Assembly (NCBI GenBank): GCA_032718475.1 | Contig: JAUCBJ010008857.1 | Span: forward strand, 97,070 to 161,069 | Direction: 5' to 3' | Length of the DNA: 64,000 nt | Source of the DNA: Nemertoderma westbladi | Taxonomy: Eukaryota; Xenacoelomorpha; Nemertodermatida; Nemertodermatidae | Shown: positions 52,436 to 63,655 of the stretch, piece after piece | Position numbering within the stretch: the first letter of the stretch is position 1 | How the letters are laid out: the number at the start of each line of letters is the position of its first letter | The notes under the pieces: model-generated | The model's database searches: none | Told to the model about the DNA's origin: nothing | Seen by the model: only the letters and a program-made list of their open reading frames with translations | Position numbers and translations under genes: made by a program

Positions 52436-53481
52436 AGCCTAATTCCTATGACAAGGCTTTATCTGTTGAAGAAGAGAGAGCCAAGCAGATTCAGAAAACA
52501 ACTACACGTTATCTGAAGGACGAAGGTCGCTATGAGATTGGTATTCCATTTTGACGGCGAGAACCCAGCTTCGTAAATAACCGACCTTTAGTGGAAAAGA
52601 GAATCGCACAACTACATCGGCGTCTGACGGTTAACGTTCAAGCCAGGGAAATGTATAAAACCCAACTGAAGAAATTTATTGATAAGGGATACACGGAGCG
52701 AGTTCCGGAAAAAACACCCATAACAGAGAGAACGTATTATCTAACACATCATTACGTTCCCAAGCCCGGTAAACCCAACGAAGTCCGGGTAGTGTTTGAT
52801 GGCTCCGCCCTTTACATGGGTCAATCCCTGAATTCAGAACTGTTGCCGGGACCCAACTTACTCCAATCTTTGTTGGGAATATTACTAAGACTGCGGCAAT
52901 ATTCTATCGCATTCGCTTCGGACATTGAAGGCATGTTCTTACAAGTCAAGGCGCTGGATAGGGATCGAGACAGCCTACGATTTCTGTGGTGGCCTAAAGG
53001 AGACCTCAACCGAAAACTGGTGGAGTACTGGATGACCATCCAGGCTTTCGGGATCATCTCGAGCCCCTCGAACGCTTGTTCGGTAGTGCGTACCACTGCC
53101 GATGACAACCGAGACGCCTTCTCTAAAGCGGTTATCGACAACATCAAACGGGATATATACATGGACGACAATTTAAAGTCCCTCCCATCGGTGGAAGAAG
53201 CCATTGATGTTGTCAAGGGAACAGTAGAGTGCTTGCAACGCGGTGGATTTCGGCTAACCAAATTCACTAGTAACTCCCGTAAGTTTCTGGAATCGATCCC
53301 GGTAGAAGACCGAGGTGTTAAAGATCTGGACCTCATCAAGGATGATCTTCCGGAAACCAAGACGCTTGGATTAAAATGGGACACGGAGAGAGATATCTTG
53401 TTTTTTCAGTTAAGACAATGAGATAAACCAGTTAGAACTAAACGGATTTGTCTAAGTATCCTGAGCACTTACTTCAATCCA
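52435..53481 (+). pseudogene. pol: BEL/Pao-like reverse transcriptase (stops)
   Basis: RVVFDGSALYMGQSLN, FASDIEGMFLQVKA (motif A), FGIISSPSNACSVV and KRDIYMDDNLKSL (YMDD) are diagnostic of BEL/Pao. A TGA near 52552 (after GIPF) and another near 53419 (after LRQ) interrupt an otherwise single frame. Confidence 0.88.
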
Positions 53482-56039
53482 TTGGGATTTATTAGCCCAG
53501 TTATATTAGTTGCTCGGAGCTTAGTCCTACAAATGTGGCTCGAAAACCACTCGTGGGATGATCCACTTAAGGGAGAACTGCTAAAGAAGTGGATGAAATG
53601 GGAAGATTCTCTACCAGCCATCGAGAACTTTAAGATTTCCCGTTCATATTTTGGTCACGTTCTCCCCACATATTCCTATCAACTCCATGTGTTTGGAGAC
53701 GCCAGCGATATGGGAATAGGTATAGTAGCCTACCTGAGGGTTGAAACTCCGGATGGAATTAAAGTTGCCTTGGTCGCCTCTAAGGCCCTAATAAACAACA
53801 AACTACGAGTTCCTAGAGCGGAGTTAAAGGCTGCTCTATACGCTACAGCCATCGGCCGGAATGTAACAAAACAGATCGACTATCCACTGGAGAAAACTGT
53901 CTATTGGACTGATGCTTTACTCGTGCTGGAGTATATAACCAATGAAGTCTGTCAGTTCAGCGTCTTCGTTACCAACAGAGTAGCCATTATACTTAGTCTC
54001 TCTAATATAGATCAATGGAGACATTGCTCTGGGACGATTAATCTAGCTGACATCACCTCCAGAGGAGCAACTCCTCAAGAACTGATAGATACTCCAGACT
54101 GGTTAGGTGGACCCGACTTCCTGAGTAAAGAAGAGGAATGGCCACCTCATCTCACCACGGCGGAGATTAGACAAGCCAAGGCAGCGGAAAAAGTCAAACC
54201 TAAAACCCGAACGAGTAAATCAAAGTTATTCAAACCCTTGATAGATCTGTCTGTACTGCACACCTCCGGTGACGATGCTGTAGATCTAAACTCACCCATC
54301 ACGACTAAATCCGTTATAGAAATCAGGGAAAGAGACTGGAAATCTGGAACACCAGATGTCTCGCAAGGACTCTCCCCTCTCCTACAGAGAGCAATAAATC
54401 ATTATAGCTCCTGGAATCGGCTTTGCAAGGCCGTTGTGTATCTGAAAATATGTTTCCATCGTCACTATTCCATGACGAAGATCGCTAGTGATACTGCTCC
54501 AATAGTATCTGAAAAGGTCCATGTTATTAAAGACCTTCCCACTTATAAAGTGTCTGATAGGTTTCTGACTGAGAAGATCAGTTACCAAGAACATGAGGAT
54601 ACCAATAAGCAGATACTGAGACTCCTGCAATGCTACGAAGATTCCAATAAGTATTTCCTGTTGTTGAGAAATCCACAGATGCGCTTAAGGGATCGTTTCT
54701 CTAGCACAATGATAGATGGGTTAATACGTGTCGGAGGGAGATTAACTAATGCTCCATTGTCCTTTGACACTAAGTTTCCCATACTCATTAGAAATCTTGA
54801 AATACAAATAAAGATGATTGTAGATGTTCACAGTAGACTTTACCATGCTGGTAGAGAACGAGTTCTTAGCGAAATTCGAACTCGCTATTATTTCCATATG
54901 CCCCGTAGAGCTCTAAACCAAGTTCTTAGGAACTGTATACCCTGTAGGAAAGCATTTAGTAGGCCTTTAACACAGCGAGAGGCAGAATTACCTAGGGAAC
55001 GAGTAAGCTTCTATGAACCACCCTTTACTAATACTGGTGTGGATTTATTTGGCCCTATTGAAGTATATCGTGCTAGGACTATAGTCAAGCGATGGTGTGT
55101 CATCTTTGTCTGTATGACTTGTAGAGCGATCCATCTAGATATGGTGAACGATCTATCTACCAACAGCTTCATACTGAGTTTACGCCGACAGATCGCTCGT
55201 TTTGGACTAGCAACACTATGAGATCCGACAAAGGAACAAACTTCATTGGCGCCAATAATGAGATCAAAGCTTACGTGAAAGATTGGAACCAAAGACAGGT
55301 GGACGATCAGCTAAGGGTAACGGCATCTAGATGGACCTTCAATGCCGCCGACGCCCCTTGGTGGGGAGGAAGTTGGGAGAGACTAATACGGAGCGTGAAG
55401 ACCGCATTTCACTTTATAGTGCCGTGCCGCGCGTATCTCACCAACGAACTTTTGCGGACGTTAATGGAAGAAATCGCCGCCTATCTTAACGAGAGACCGC
55501 TTATGCCAGTCTCATCGAGTCCCGACTCCCTAGAAGCGCTGACACCCACGCATTTCCTACTAAAGAAACATGTAGCCATGCTCCCGCAATCGGAAATCAC
55601 GGACGGAGACGAATACTGCCGACAAACTTGGCAACTTATGCAGTTATTATCCCGTCGTTTCGCTGACCATTTTGAAAAACATTATCTTCCTACGCTACAA
55701 CTTCGAACAAAGTGGTTTGCGCAGCAAGAAAACGTCAGCGCCGGACACATGGTCCTTATCGTGGAATCAGATCTTCCACGTAAGAGGTGGCAGACAGGCC
55801 GTATCATCGAGACTCATATATCCGATGATGGTTTAGTGCGATCGGTAGAACTCGTCGTCATGCGACGTAACTTTAAGAAACATGGAATTGTATTCGAAAC
55901 ACAACAACTTAATCGCCCAGTTGGTCGTTTACGTTTACTGGAAAGAGACCGAGAGTTATCCGGGAACTATGGAAGGCAAGAGACTCTTCCCACGACCACC
56001 TCCCTAATCCAACAAACATCTAGGGACTCCCCAACGTAA
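53482..56039 (+). pseudogene. pol: BEL/Pao-like RNase H and integrase (frameshifted)
   Basis: Frame 53482-55221 continues with YFNPLGFISPVIL-type thumb, RNase H VFGDASDMGIGIVAY and LRVPRAELKAALY, then the integrase zinc region HAGRERVLSEIRTRYYF and LRNCIPCRKA and the first catalytic D in TGVDLFGPIE. A -1 shift near 55215 leads to 55218-56039: MRSDKGTNFIGANN (second D), then WWGGSWERLIRSVK with the catalytic E. The C-terminal part has PRKRWQTGRI as in BEL/Pao. Confidence 0.87.
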
Positions 56040-56809
56040 CAGCGTTTGGCTCATGAATTTGATAAATTGTCATTTTATACAATTTATAACATTCCCAAAA
56101 TTCCATTAATTAATAGATCATGGGAGCGGAGATTCACCCTATTAAGTATATTAGTGTGCGAGAATCTCCAGTGTACAGTCAATAGCCGATAAAATTCATA
56201 AAATCATGTATAAGGGGAATATTGACAATTAAAGAATTACTATTAAATAGCATCCCAGATCTGTATGCATGAGAAATACCCTAATTCTACCACTAGCTTT
56301 CCATAATGTCACCATAGCAACAACCACGCTAGAATTAGAAGCGAGTTAAAAGAACAATAGAAAGCTTGCCCCATTGAATAGCATGCGTAATAAATAGTAC
56401 CATGCTAGTATCCAGGGATACATAATAATAACGTGGCATTCTGGAAGGCATTTGACTAACGGACAAATGGCCCGAATTTGTACAAATTGTGACAGGAGTG
56501 TGGAATTTGTATATTTATAGGTGAATGTTACTACTAAAGTGTGTTTACAGTAGCGAGTCGCAGTTGTGAAAGTTATCCTGCCTCTGTAGCAAGAACCTCC
56601 AGTAAATCTAAGCCCTTGGGACGGACAGTGGAGTGACTCGTGCTGGTTATTGTTGTCGTTGTGTAGCTACTACGTTGGCGAGAGGCACAGTGACGACAGT
56701 ACATCAGCGCTGAGGATCTTGCGCTGTCCGGGGGCACTGAGGGGGAGGCAGCGACGACCGCTAGCCTAATTATTATTAATTATAATATCGATAAACTCAT
56801 ATAGCAGCT
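56040..56809. other. Non-coding gap after BEL/Pao pol
   Basis: AT-rich then GC-richer toward the next ORF. GGAGATTC (56134-56141) and GAATCTCC (near 56161-56168) form an inverted pair, and GGGAGCGGAG just before could be a polypurine tract. No copy of 47876-49675 was found here, so a 3' LTR is unproven. The last ~250 bases could be the leader of the next ORF. Confidence 0.4.
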
Positions 56810-58219
56810 ATGACTGAGTTGATAGAAGATGATCTTGGTATCAGGGAGCGATATACCCTACCATTGCAAGCGTTTGTTGATAGTTTAATAAGCGGCGACG
56901 CTAGTCAACATACTACGGAGGATGATGGCCGTTATATCGAACCGCCAATGTCAAAGGAACAGCTCACGCGTGAATTGGACTATAGAAAATTCACCGCTCG
57001 CTATACGCATCGTAATGGTACGTATATGGACTTCTTAACTACTGGTCATCCTATTGATTTACACGATACGGACGATGTAGACACCGAAAGGGAAATGATC
57101 CTATTTAAATATCATACCCAGCGGAGTCGGAATGATAAACTGAGAATCGAACATGAAAATTCTATTCGAAACCGACTCGAAAGAGAAGATGTTGAAGAGC
57201 CGGATAAACGCAGTGACTTCAACGAATATTTGGAATTCTTGAGAGAAACATATCTCAATGTAGCCAGTCAACAAAATCTAGAAACTCGATATCCTCAAGG
57301 TATACATCATAACCCTATGATAGAACTCAAACGACTCTATTTTACTATGATGTATCTTACCGCCGATCGACCGCTACCTGTTGTACCGGATAGCTTCGAA
57401 CAGATGGAGGAATATTGTAAAACTGGAGAAAGATCACCAGCGTTTCCCCTACAAGACGTGCGTCTTTGGTATTATTGCGATGAATGCCCTACACCCAACC
57501 AACAAACGGAAAGACATAAACATCCGCGGAGACGTTGCGCTAAACACAGTTTTACTCGCTATACTTACAGGAGTTTCGAGCGAAACTTATTCGACGTATC
57601 ACCCACGCTCGCACGACTCAAACGATCATTAAATAAACCTATGATGAGAGTTCCGGAATACTCGGTCAGACCTCCTCATTCCCTGGTGAGACCGCAGACT
57701 CTTGATCCTAATAGTATGACAGATCCTCCTGAACTGTACTCATTGTTCAAAGATCTAGTGTTACCCGAACAATTAGTCGGTGGCACTCCGGTTGTGGGCT
57801 CTCTAGATATTCGCCCATCCTACCTAGCCGGATTGGGACGCGGACATCTAATATCGCCGTTCAACCCATATAATCGTCCCGGTTTAACCCCGATACAACC
57901 TGTCACCGAAGTGGAGGAGAGCGTTGTACGAAACGCGTTAGACGCTATTCGACAAAAGATCGGAAAAGGAACCTACGATTGCTTAGATAAACGTAAATTG
58001 CAGCAGCAAGTCCAAGCGGTAAAAGAATTAGCTTTACCCCAGTTCGATCGGGAAATTCAGAATCTCACTCTACCCACTCTACCCATTCTACTGGAACTTT
58101 TAGAACTTACAGAAATTTCTAGAACTACGACTGGCTGTACTTCTTGGTGCTCGATTATTCCACCATGTGAGATCAGCTATCTAATATTCTTCAACCAGGC
58201 CATGTCATCTTTGGACTGA
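56810..58219 (+). CDS. Unrecognised 469-aa protein downstream of BEL/Pao pol
   Basis: An uninterrupted frame begins MTELIEDDLGIRERYTLPLQ and is rich in charged residues, especially R, D and E, in residues 30-160. A possible zinc-binding patch lies at about residues 223-246: YYCDECPTP, then RHKHPRRRCAKH, giving CxxC followed by H, H, C and H. The middle is proline-rich (VRPPHSLVRPQTLDPNS). The C-terminus is leucine-rich (TLPTLPILLELLELTEI) and may be altered by a late frameshift, since another frame stays readable past the stop. There is no signal peptide and no clear membrane segment, so it does not look like an envelope. It could be an accessory ORF of the BEL/Pao element, the gag-like ORF of a different element, or a host exon. 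Function unknown. Confidence 0.55.
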   Translation: MTELIEDDLGIRERYTLPLQAFVDSLISGDASQHTTEDDGRYIEPPMSKEQLTRELDYRKFTARYTHRNGTYMDFLTTGHPIDLHDTDDVDTEREMILFKYHTQRSRNDKLRIEHENSIRNRLEREDVEEPDKRSDFNEYLEFLRETYLNVASQQNLETRYPQGIHHNPMIELKRLYFTMMYLTADRPLPVVPDSFEQMEEYCKTGERSPAFPLQDVRLWYYCDECPTPNQQTERHKHPRRRCAKHSFTRYTYRSFERNLFDVSPTLARLKRSLNKPMMRVPEYSVRPPHSLVRPQTLDPNSMTDPPELYSLFKDLVLPEQLVGGTPVVGSLDIRPSYLAGLGRGHLISPFNPYNRPGLTPIQPVTEVEESVVRNALDAIRQKIGKGTYDCLDKRKLQQQVQAVKELALPQFDREIQNLTLPTLPILLELLELTEISRTTTGCTSWCSIIPPCEISYLIFFNQAMSSLD

Positions 58220-59485
58220 AACATCATGTGTCCTCTATTGGATCCGTAAACGAGTTACCTTCTTAAATAACCGCCTCCCGGAGATCTATGTACTCTTTCT
58301 TTGCGTTAACAATGGATATATATGCGTACCACCTTGAATCCCGCTGATTTACCTCTCGTGTGGCACCCATAATTCTACACTGTGGACCAAATCTATCCGG
58401 AGGCCATCTGTTCGATCCCAGCATTTTTTTAAAATATTAATGAAAAAAGCGGATTTTTAAATAAAATGTAAAATTCAAAATTACAAATCTCTTTTCATTC
58501 ACCCGTATGTATTAAATGTAATTCACCCTCTTTTAACCACCCCGATCACTGGTCAGACACCTTATTTAAGGTATAGCATAGCGGTAGAAAGTCCAAATAT
58601 AAATAATAATAGTTTTATAAAATATATTCGATCGTAAATTATTGTTGGTCTTACTTACGATGTCACAGCCGTGATCGGGGCTTTATTATTGAACATCTGC
58701 TGGCGGTATATGATAGCGGGAAAGAATTCTAAGCCTATCAGCCACTCCTGGTACACAATAATCGCGTACAGTAGTTATAAAGAAACCCCATAATCATTAA
58801 AACATCAATATTCATCTAATGTTCGGCTTTTAATATATGAGATATATACAGTAGAATAATTACAGGGTGTCAACTATATACGGCCTAGGACGACAACTGA
58901 CAACAGCAACCGACCAACCATTATTAATGGAGGAGGGGGGGGGGGGGGGGGTGGGGTCATAGCCTACGTTTTTAAAATGATTTCAGATTTTTTATTTTTT
59001 ATTTCATCTAGAGCTATAATTTAATTTTAATGAAGATTTAAAATCTGAAACGGCTCAGCGGGATCTCATTAGTTATCGATTTATCGCCGTGTAAAATCCA
59101 GTAACTGTTGTAATCCAATCAATGCAATGCATCAATGCAATCCAGTACAATATCTACTGCAAAATCCCAGCGTAACCGGGCCTAATAATAGATACTAAAA
59201 GTACACAAACTACTACTGGCGAGATCGGTGCCTGATGGCTTCCACTAAATTTGGGCGAATCAATTGCCCGGGCTAACTCGACAATCAGGGTGACCGGTCC
59301 CTAACCGGTGAGGCAGAAGTACAGTCTACAGATACAGACCAAACTCGCGAGAAAACAATCCCCTCGTAGCGAATCCTAACTACCGCTAATGGACCTAAAC
59401 TACTGTAGACTTGCCTAGGTGTGATTTATATGGGTATAACGAGCCAGTGGGTTGACAACACTAGCGTAAAACAATGAATTCTGAA
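58220..59485. other. Unassigned DNA with a 17-base G run
   Basis: AT-rich at first, with G run 58935-58951. CCCCGATCAC (near 58544) and GTGATCGGGG (near 58671) are a 10-bp inverted pair around 115 bases; without a target duplication I do not call it an element. No coding signal. Confidence 0.4.
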
Positions 59486-61283
59486 TTCAGAAGTGCCGAA
59501 ATGACCTCTACAAGGCGCAGAAAGAGTCCCGACTCAAACAGACTACAGCGGCCAAGAATGCAGTTAAGGCTGCATCTAGGTCCCTGAACAGGCAGTACGC
59601 TGTTAATCTACAGGAGCTAATAAACCAACAGGTTGATGCCATCAATGATGCTGACGACAGCAGGCAATCATCCCAGGCAAGGGAATCGATCAACTTGCTT
59701 ACTGGGCGGAAAAGCCAACCAACCACCAAGGTTAAGGCTGAATCACCAGCCGATCGCCTCAATGGTTAGAAGGCCCACTTTGAAAAGCTCCTCAATAATG
59801 ACAGGGTATTGCCTGATAACTTTATAGAAGTAAAAGTGTCTGAGTATGTACTCCCATATATTCCCATTGGCGATATCTCCTTTGTGAAGGCTGTGAAAGC
59901 TCATCTATCCCATCATAGTATCATATTATGCATATTATGCATATTATGCATATATTATGCACATATCCCATCATGCAAAGCTATACAAGAGAATTCTATT
60001 AAATCGCATCAGGGATCCCATTGAGTGACTGCTCCGTGGAAATCAGAATGGGTTCCGTAAAGGTCTTGGGACCATAGAGCCCATTTTGGCACTTAGAAGG
60101 ATAATTGAAGAGTTATCAAAAAAGAAAGACAGGCATCTGGCTGTTATCTTTGTTGACTTCTTCAAGGCCTTTGATTCAGTCTCTCGCTCACGTATGTTCA
60201 GCATACTTTCATTATATGGGATTCCTGATGAAATTATGGCAGCAATCAGATCAGTATATGATGGTTCGACAACATTTGTGTCTACTGTTGACGGTGACAC
60301 AGAACCATTTGAAGTGTTATGGGGCGTCCTCCAGGGAGACACACTTGCACCATTCTTGTTCATAATTGTGGTTGACTATGTTCTACGCATGTCCTTAGAT
60401 CATCATAATGATGAGGGGGTGATGATAACTCCACCTACTGGTTCCAGAAGTCGAGGAAATCCTGCCAAGTACCTTACTGATCTAGACTTTGCTGATGACT
60501 TAGGAGTAATCTCAGAATCACTAGAGGGAGCCCAACGGCTCATCAGCTCATTAGAACATGCTGCTTCTAGTGTTGGTCTTTTTATTAACTCCAGAAAGAC
60601 CAAAATTTTGACAGTTAACTTTGAAAGTCCTCAGCAAGTCTCTGATCGGATGAGCATAAGCTCAAAGGATGGTATGCTTGAGCATGTGGACGACTTATGT
60701 TACCTGGGATCATGGATCCGGAAGTCAGCATGGGCAGCCTTGAATAGGCTTTCCAGGATTTGGAAGTCACCGAGAATTAATCGGAAACTTAAGGTCCGAT
60801 TATTTAGAGCAGCAGTAGTTCCAGTACTCCTCTATGGGAGTCCATGCTGGGCTCTAACTGCCGAGGACACCAAATCTCTGAATGGCACATTCACATGAAT
60901 GCTACGCCGGTTTCACTGTGTCAAGTACAATGCACACATCTCCAACCAGACACTATATAACATTGGAGGTGTCTCATTGGTTCCCCCAAGCTTGACACTA
61001 GAACAAAATCACCTCCGCTTTGAAGGTCATTGCTTTCGCCGTGAGGACCAGCCAGTGCATAATCTTGTACTTTGGCAGCCTCATGAAGTGAATATGCATG
61101 GTGGACAGCCCATGACTTTCTTGAGACGCATCTTAAAGGACACTGGCCTTGAAGATGCGGATGATCTAGCAAATGTCATGGGTGATAGGGAGTTGTGGCG
61201 GCGCAATTTTGTCGACAAGCCGGCACAGCATTCTTAAAAATGCAGCTGCAATGCAGCATGCCGATCCTAGTAGTAGTAGTAGT
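59486..61283 (+). pseudogene. LINE-A, 5'-truncated copy with internal replacement
   Basis: It starts in the endonuclease-RT linker (AGAAGTGCCGAAATGACC) and runs to the TAG-repeat tail at ~61265-61283. Between 59885 and 59980 the family sequence is replaced by short ATTATGCAT repeats, removing the RT segment with FRGISLI. The rest has FVDFFKAFDSV, GVLQGDTLAP and LDFADDLGVI. A TAG at 59767, loss of SGEDLRIRKGK near 60728 and a TGA at 60896 disable it. Confidence 0.87.
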
Positions 61284-61708
61284 AAAACAATACTGCCGAC
61301 AGCGTGTGTTAAGACGCGTGTGTGTGTGTATGTTACGGTAAGGCGAAATTTTAATTATCGTGATGTTACTAGGTTTTGATGACTTAACAAATATATCGGG
61401 CGCTAGCTACTGAAATAAGCTAGTCGCTCTCTGTAGGCGCAATAATTACAAACTGACGTCAAAGGGGCTCTCACTCATCCTATATTCACAACTCGATCGG
61501 GCAAGTACGGTGTTAGTAACTACGTCCGTAAATCTTCCCCGTAATGATTTATCTGAATACAACTAAGAGAGGCAGAGTAGGTAGAGTAGAAAGGCCTGTT
61601 TGAAAATATATAAATCTTATCAATCACATGAATAATTAATTTAATCGCTAGGGGTGTTGATAAATACAGCGAAGTAGTGCAAGTTGTCATAAGTAGCAAG
61701 TAGTCGCA
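61284..61708. other. Unassigned DNA
   Basis: A GT microsatellite-like stretch near 61319-61330 follows the LINE-A tail. Nothing else was recognised. Confidence 0.4.
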
Positions 61709-62013
61709 TATGTCCTGCGCAGAAGAGGCGGCTTTGTTCTAGTGTCAAGTTTGGGGGAACCAATGAGACACCTCTAATGTTATATAGTGTCTGGTTGGAG
61801 ATGTGTGCATTGTATTTGACACAATGAACCCGGCGTAGCATTCTTGTGAATGTGCCATCCAGATATTTGGTGTCCTCAGGAGTTAGAGCCCAGCATGGAC
61901 TCCCATAGAGGAGTACTGGAACTACTGCTGCTCTAAATAATCGGACCTTAAAGATTTCGATGAATTCTGGGTGACTTCCAAATCCTGGGAAGCCTACTCA
62001 AGGATGCCCATGC
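61709..62013 (-). pseudogene. LINE-A internal fragment
   Basis: Minus-strand MLRRVHCVKYNAHISN and SLVPPNLTLEQSRL, with flanking DNA matching LINE-A from the RLFRAAVVPVLLYGSP region to the FAGHC region. Both ends are lost. Confidence 0.82.
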
Positions 62014-62286
62014 CTTAAACTGATTTCAATACCAGCCAATCGCTAGAGGTACATATACAGTAGAGGGAGAAAATAATCATAAATTTGTGAATTATTACAC
62101 CCCCTAAATATTAAAACAGCGCGGTTTAGGAAGTGAAATATATGTTTTGCCGCGATTTAATGTTACTTACTCCCTTCAAGACATTGTAATACAAGTGTAA
62201 CTACTGAGACTTACATGTGGATCAACAATAAAAACTAGCCACTACCGGTAGATGTCAAGACTGAAACTAAACGATTGAAGCAGAGT
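62014..62286. other. Unassigned DNA
   Basis: No feature recognised. Confidence 0.35.
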
Positions 62287-62336
62287 ATGAGTACTGGAGT
62301 TTCCTCTGGGGAGTACAGTTCTGGGGGGACCGCACT
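62287..62336 (+). mobile_element. Fragment of the LINE-tailed SINE
   Basis: GAGTACTGGAGTTTCCTCTG and TTCTGGGGGGACCGCACTT match the reverse complement of 43120-43170. Head and terminal tail are absent. Confidence 0.75.
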
Positions 62337-62940
62337 TGACGGCGATCCTGATCGATCACTCTAGTCGCCCATCGAACAATAAGTTCGGCTGAAAACGTCG
62401 ACGATCTCATCGAACTAGATAATTGCAAACTGAACCAGCGTTAATTGAGAGACAAGAGTCACAAGGACAACCCACTGCCCACTCACTAGGTTCCAGCACT
62501 ACAAACTCCAATCAATCACATTACTACATGTAAATAATGAGCTGATGTGGGAGAAACTGATACATTTCAAGCTTTAGCAGTTCTTTGGCCTACCTGGGGC
62601 GTTTTCAATTACTTTGAAAAACAACATTTAGATGTAGGATGGAGTGATTCAATTCCGTATCAGAATCCCCAATGTGATTTCATTACAACCGCCGTCCGCA
62701 CTTGTAATCGTGCCGAAATTCCCACGTGGCGCAGGAAGGTGACATGTTCAGTGAGAGTCTGTACTGAGTAACCCAAATCCTCTCCATTACAAACTCAATG
62801 CATTAAGAAAATTATTAAACAGATACGGGTGGTACTCATTTCTGTCAGCAAAGACATCAATCGGAGAATCCAGGTGTCATCTCACAGCTTGACTTTGTCT
62901 CACCGCATGTTTATCTTACAGTTCTGATATACTACTTTTG
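62337..62940. other. Unassigned DNA
   Basis: Short frames only (62547-62771), with no recognised domain. Confidence 0.35.
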
Positions 62941-63006
62941 TTTCCGATTAATTCTCTGTAACTTCCAAACCTGGAAAGCCCATTCAATGCCGCCCACACC
63001 TTTCCC
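62941..63006 (-). pseudogene. LINE-A scrap
   Basis: TTCCGATTAATTCTCTGTAA and CCTGGAAAGCCCATTCAATG match minus-strand LINE-A (RKLKV and ALNRLSR region) with substitutions. Confidence 0.7.
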
Positions 63007-63562
63007 TCACCTGACTACAGTTCTGATGCCTGCAGAGATTCCATGGAAAATACTCAATATAATAAGTAGCACCATCAATGAGTCCAAGTTTCAAATCCCG
63101 AAATCTGCTAGCGGATTAGTAATTATTAATAATTAAGTTTTATAATACCAGTACTGAAACTAAAAGTAGAAGCTATTGTTGTAGTTATGGGAATTAATTC
63201 CACCACATAAATTGTGAATATCTATTGTGAATTGTGAAACATAAAATAATCAGAAATAACATTTATTTTATCAGAATGATTCGTGATTAAAATTGAGAAA
63301 TTCTATCCTAAAATAGGTACTTAAAGAAATTTAAATAAATAAATAAGAAATTTAACCAAACCGCCAATAAGAATAAATCAAAGAAGAGAGGAAAGTATAA
63401 TTATTTATATCTTATACTCTAAAATAATTATTTTCCATTAAAAGACAGGCTTGAAAATGCCGTTTGAGTTAGTGGTACCTGTATGCTCGCTTTCTTTCGC
63501 CCCACATTAAAGGAGCAGGTTAGTAAAGGAGAAGGTTTCAGAGGGAGGCGTAGTGGGGGAAC

Positions 63563-63587
63563 CAAAACAATAAACGTTATTGTTTTG
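63563..63587. repeat. 11-bp perfect hairpin
   Basis: CAAAACAATAA and TTATTGTTTTG pair around loop ACG. It sits directly before the 17-bp repeats. Confidence 0.85.
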
Positions 63588-63588
63588 C

Positions 63589-63655
63589 GGGCTAAGAATA
63601 CCCACGGGTTAAGAATACCCACGGGCTAAGAATACCCGCTGGCTAAGAATCCCTG
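63589..63655. repeat. 17-bp tandem repeat, about four copies
   Basis: GGGCTAAGAATACCCAC is repeated with single-base changes. Confidence 0.9.

Noticed and set aside
58544-58680. A MITE bounded by CCCCGATCAC / GTGATCGGGG
   Set aside because: The inverted pair is only 10 bases, with no target duplication and no extended terminal repeat.
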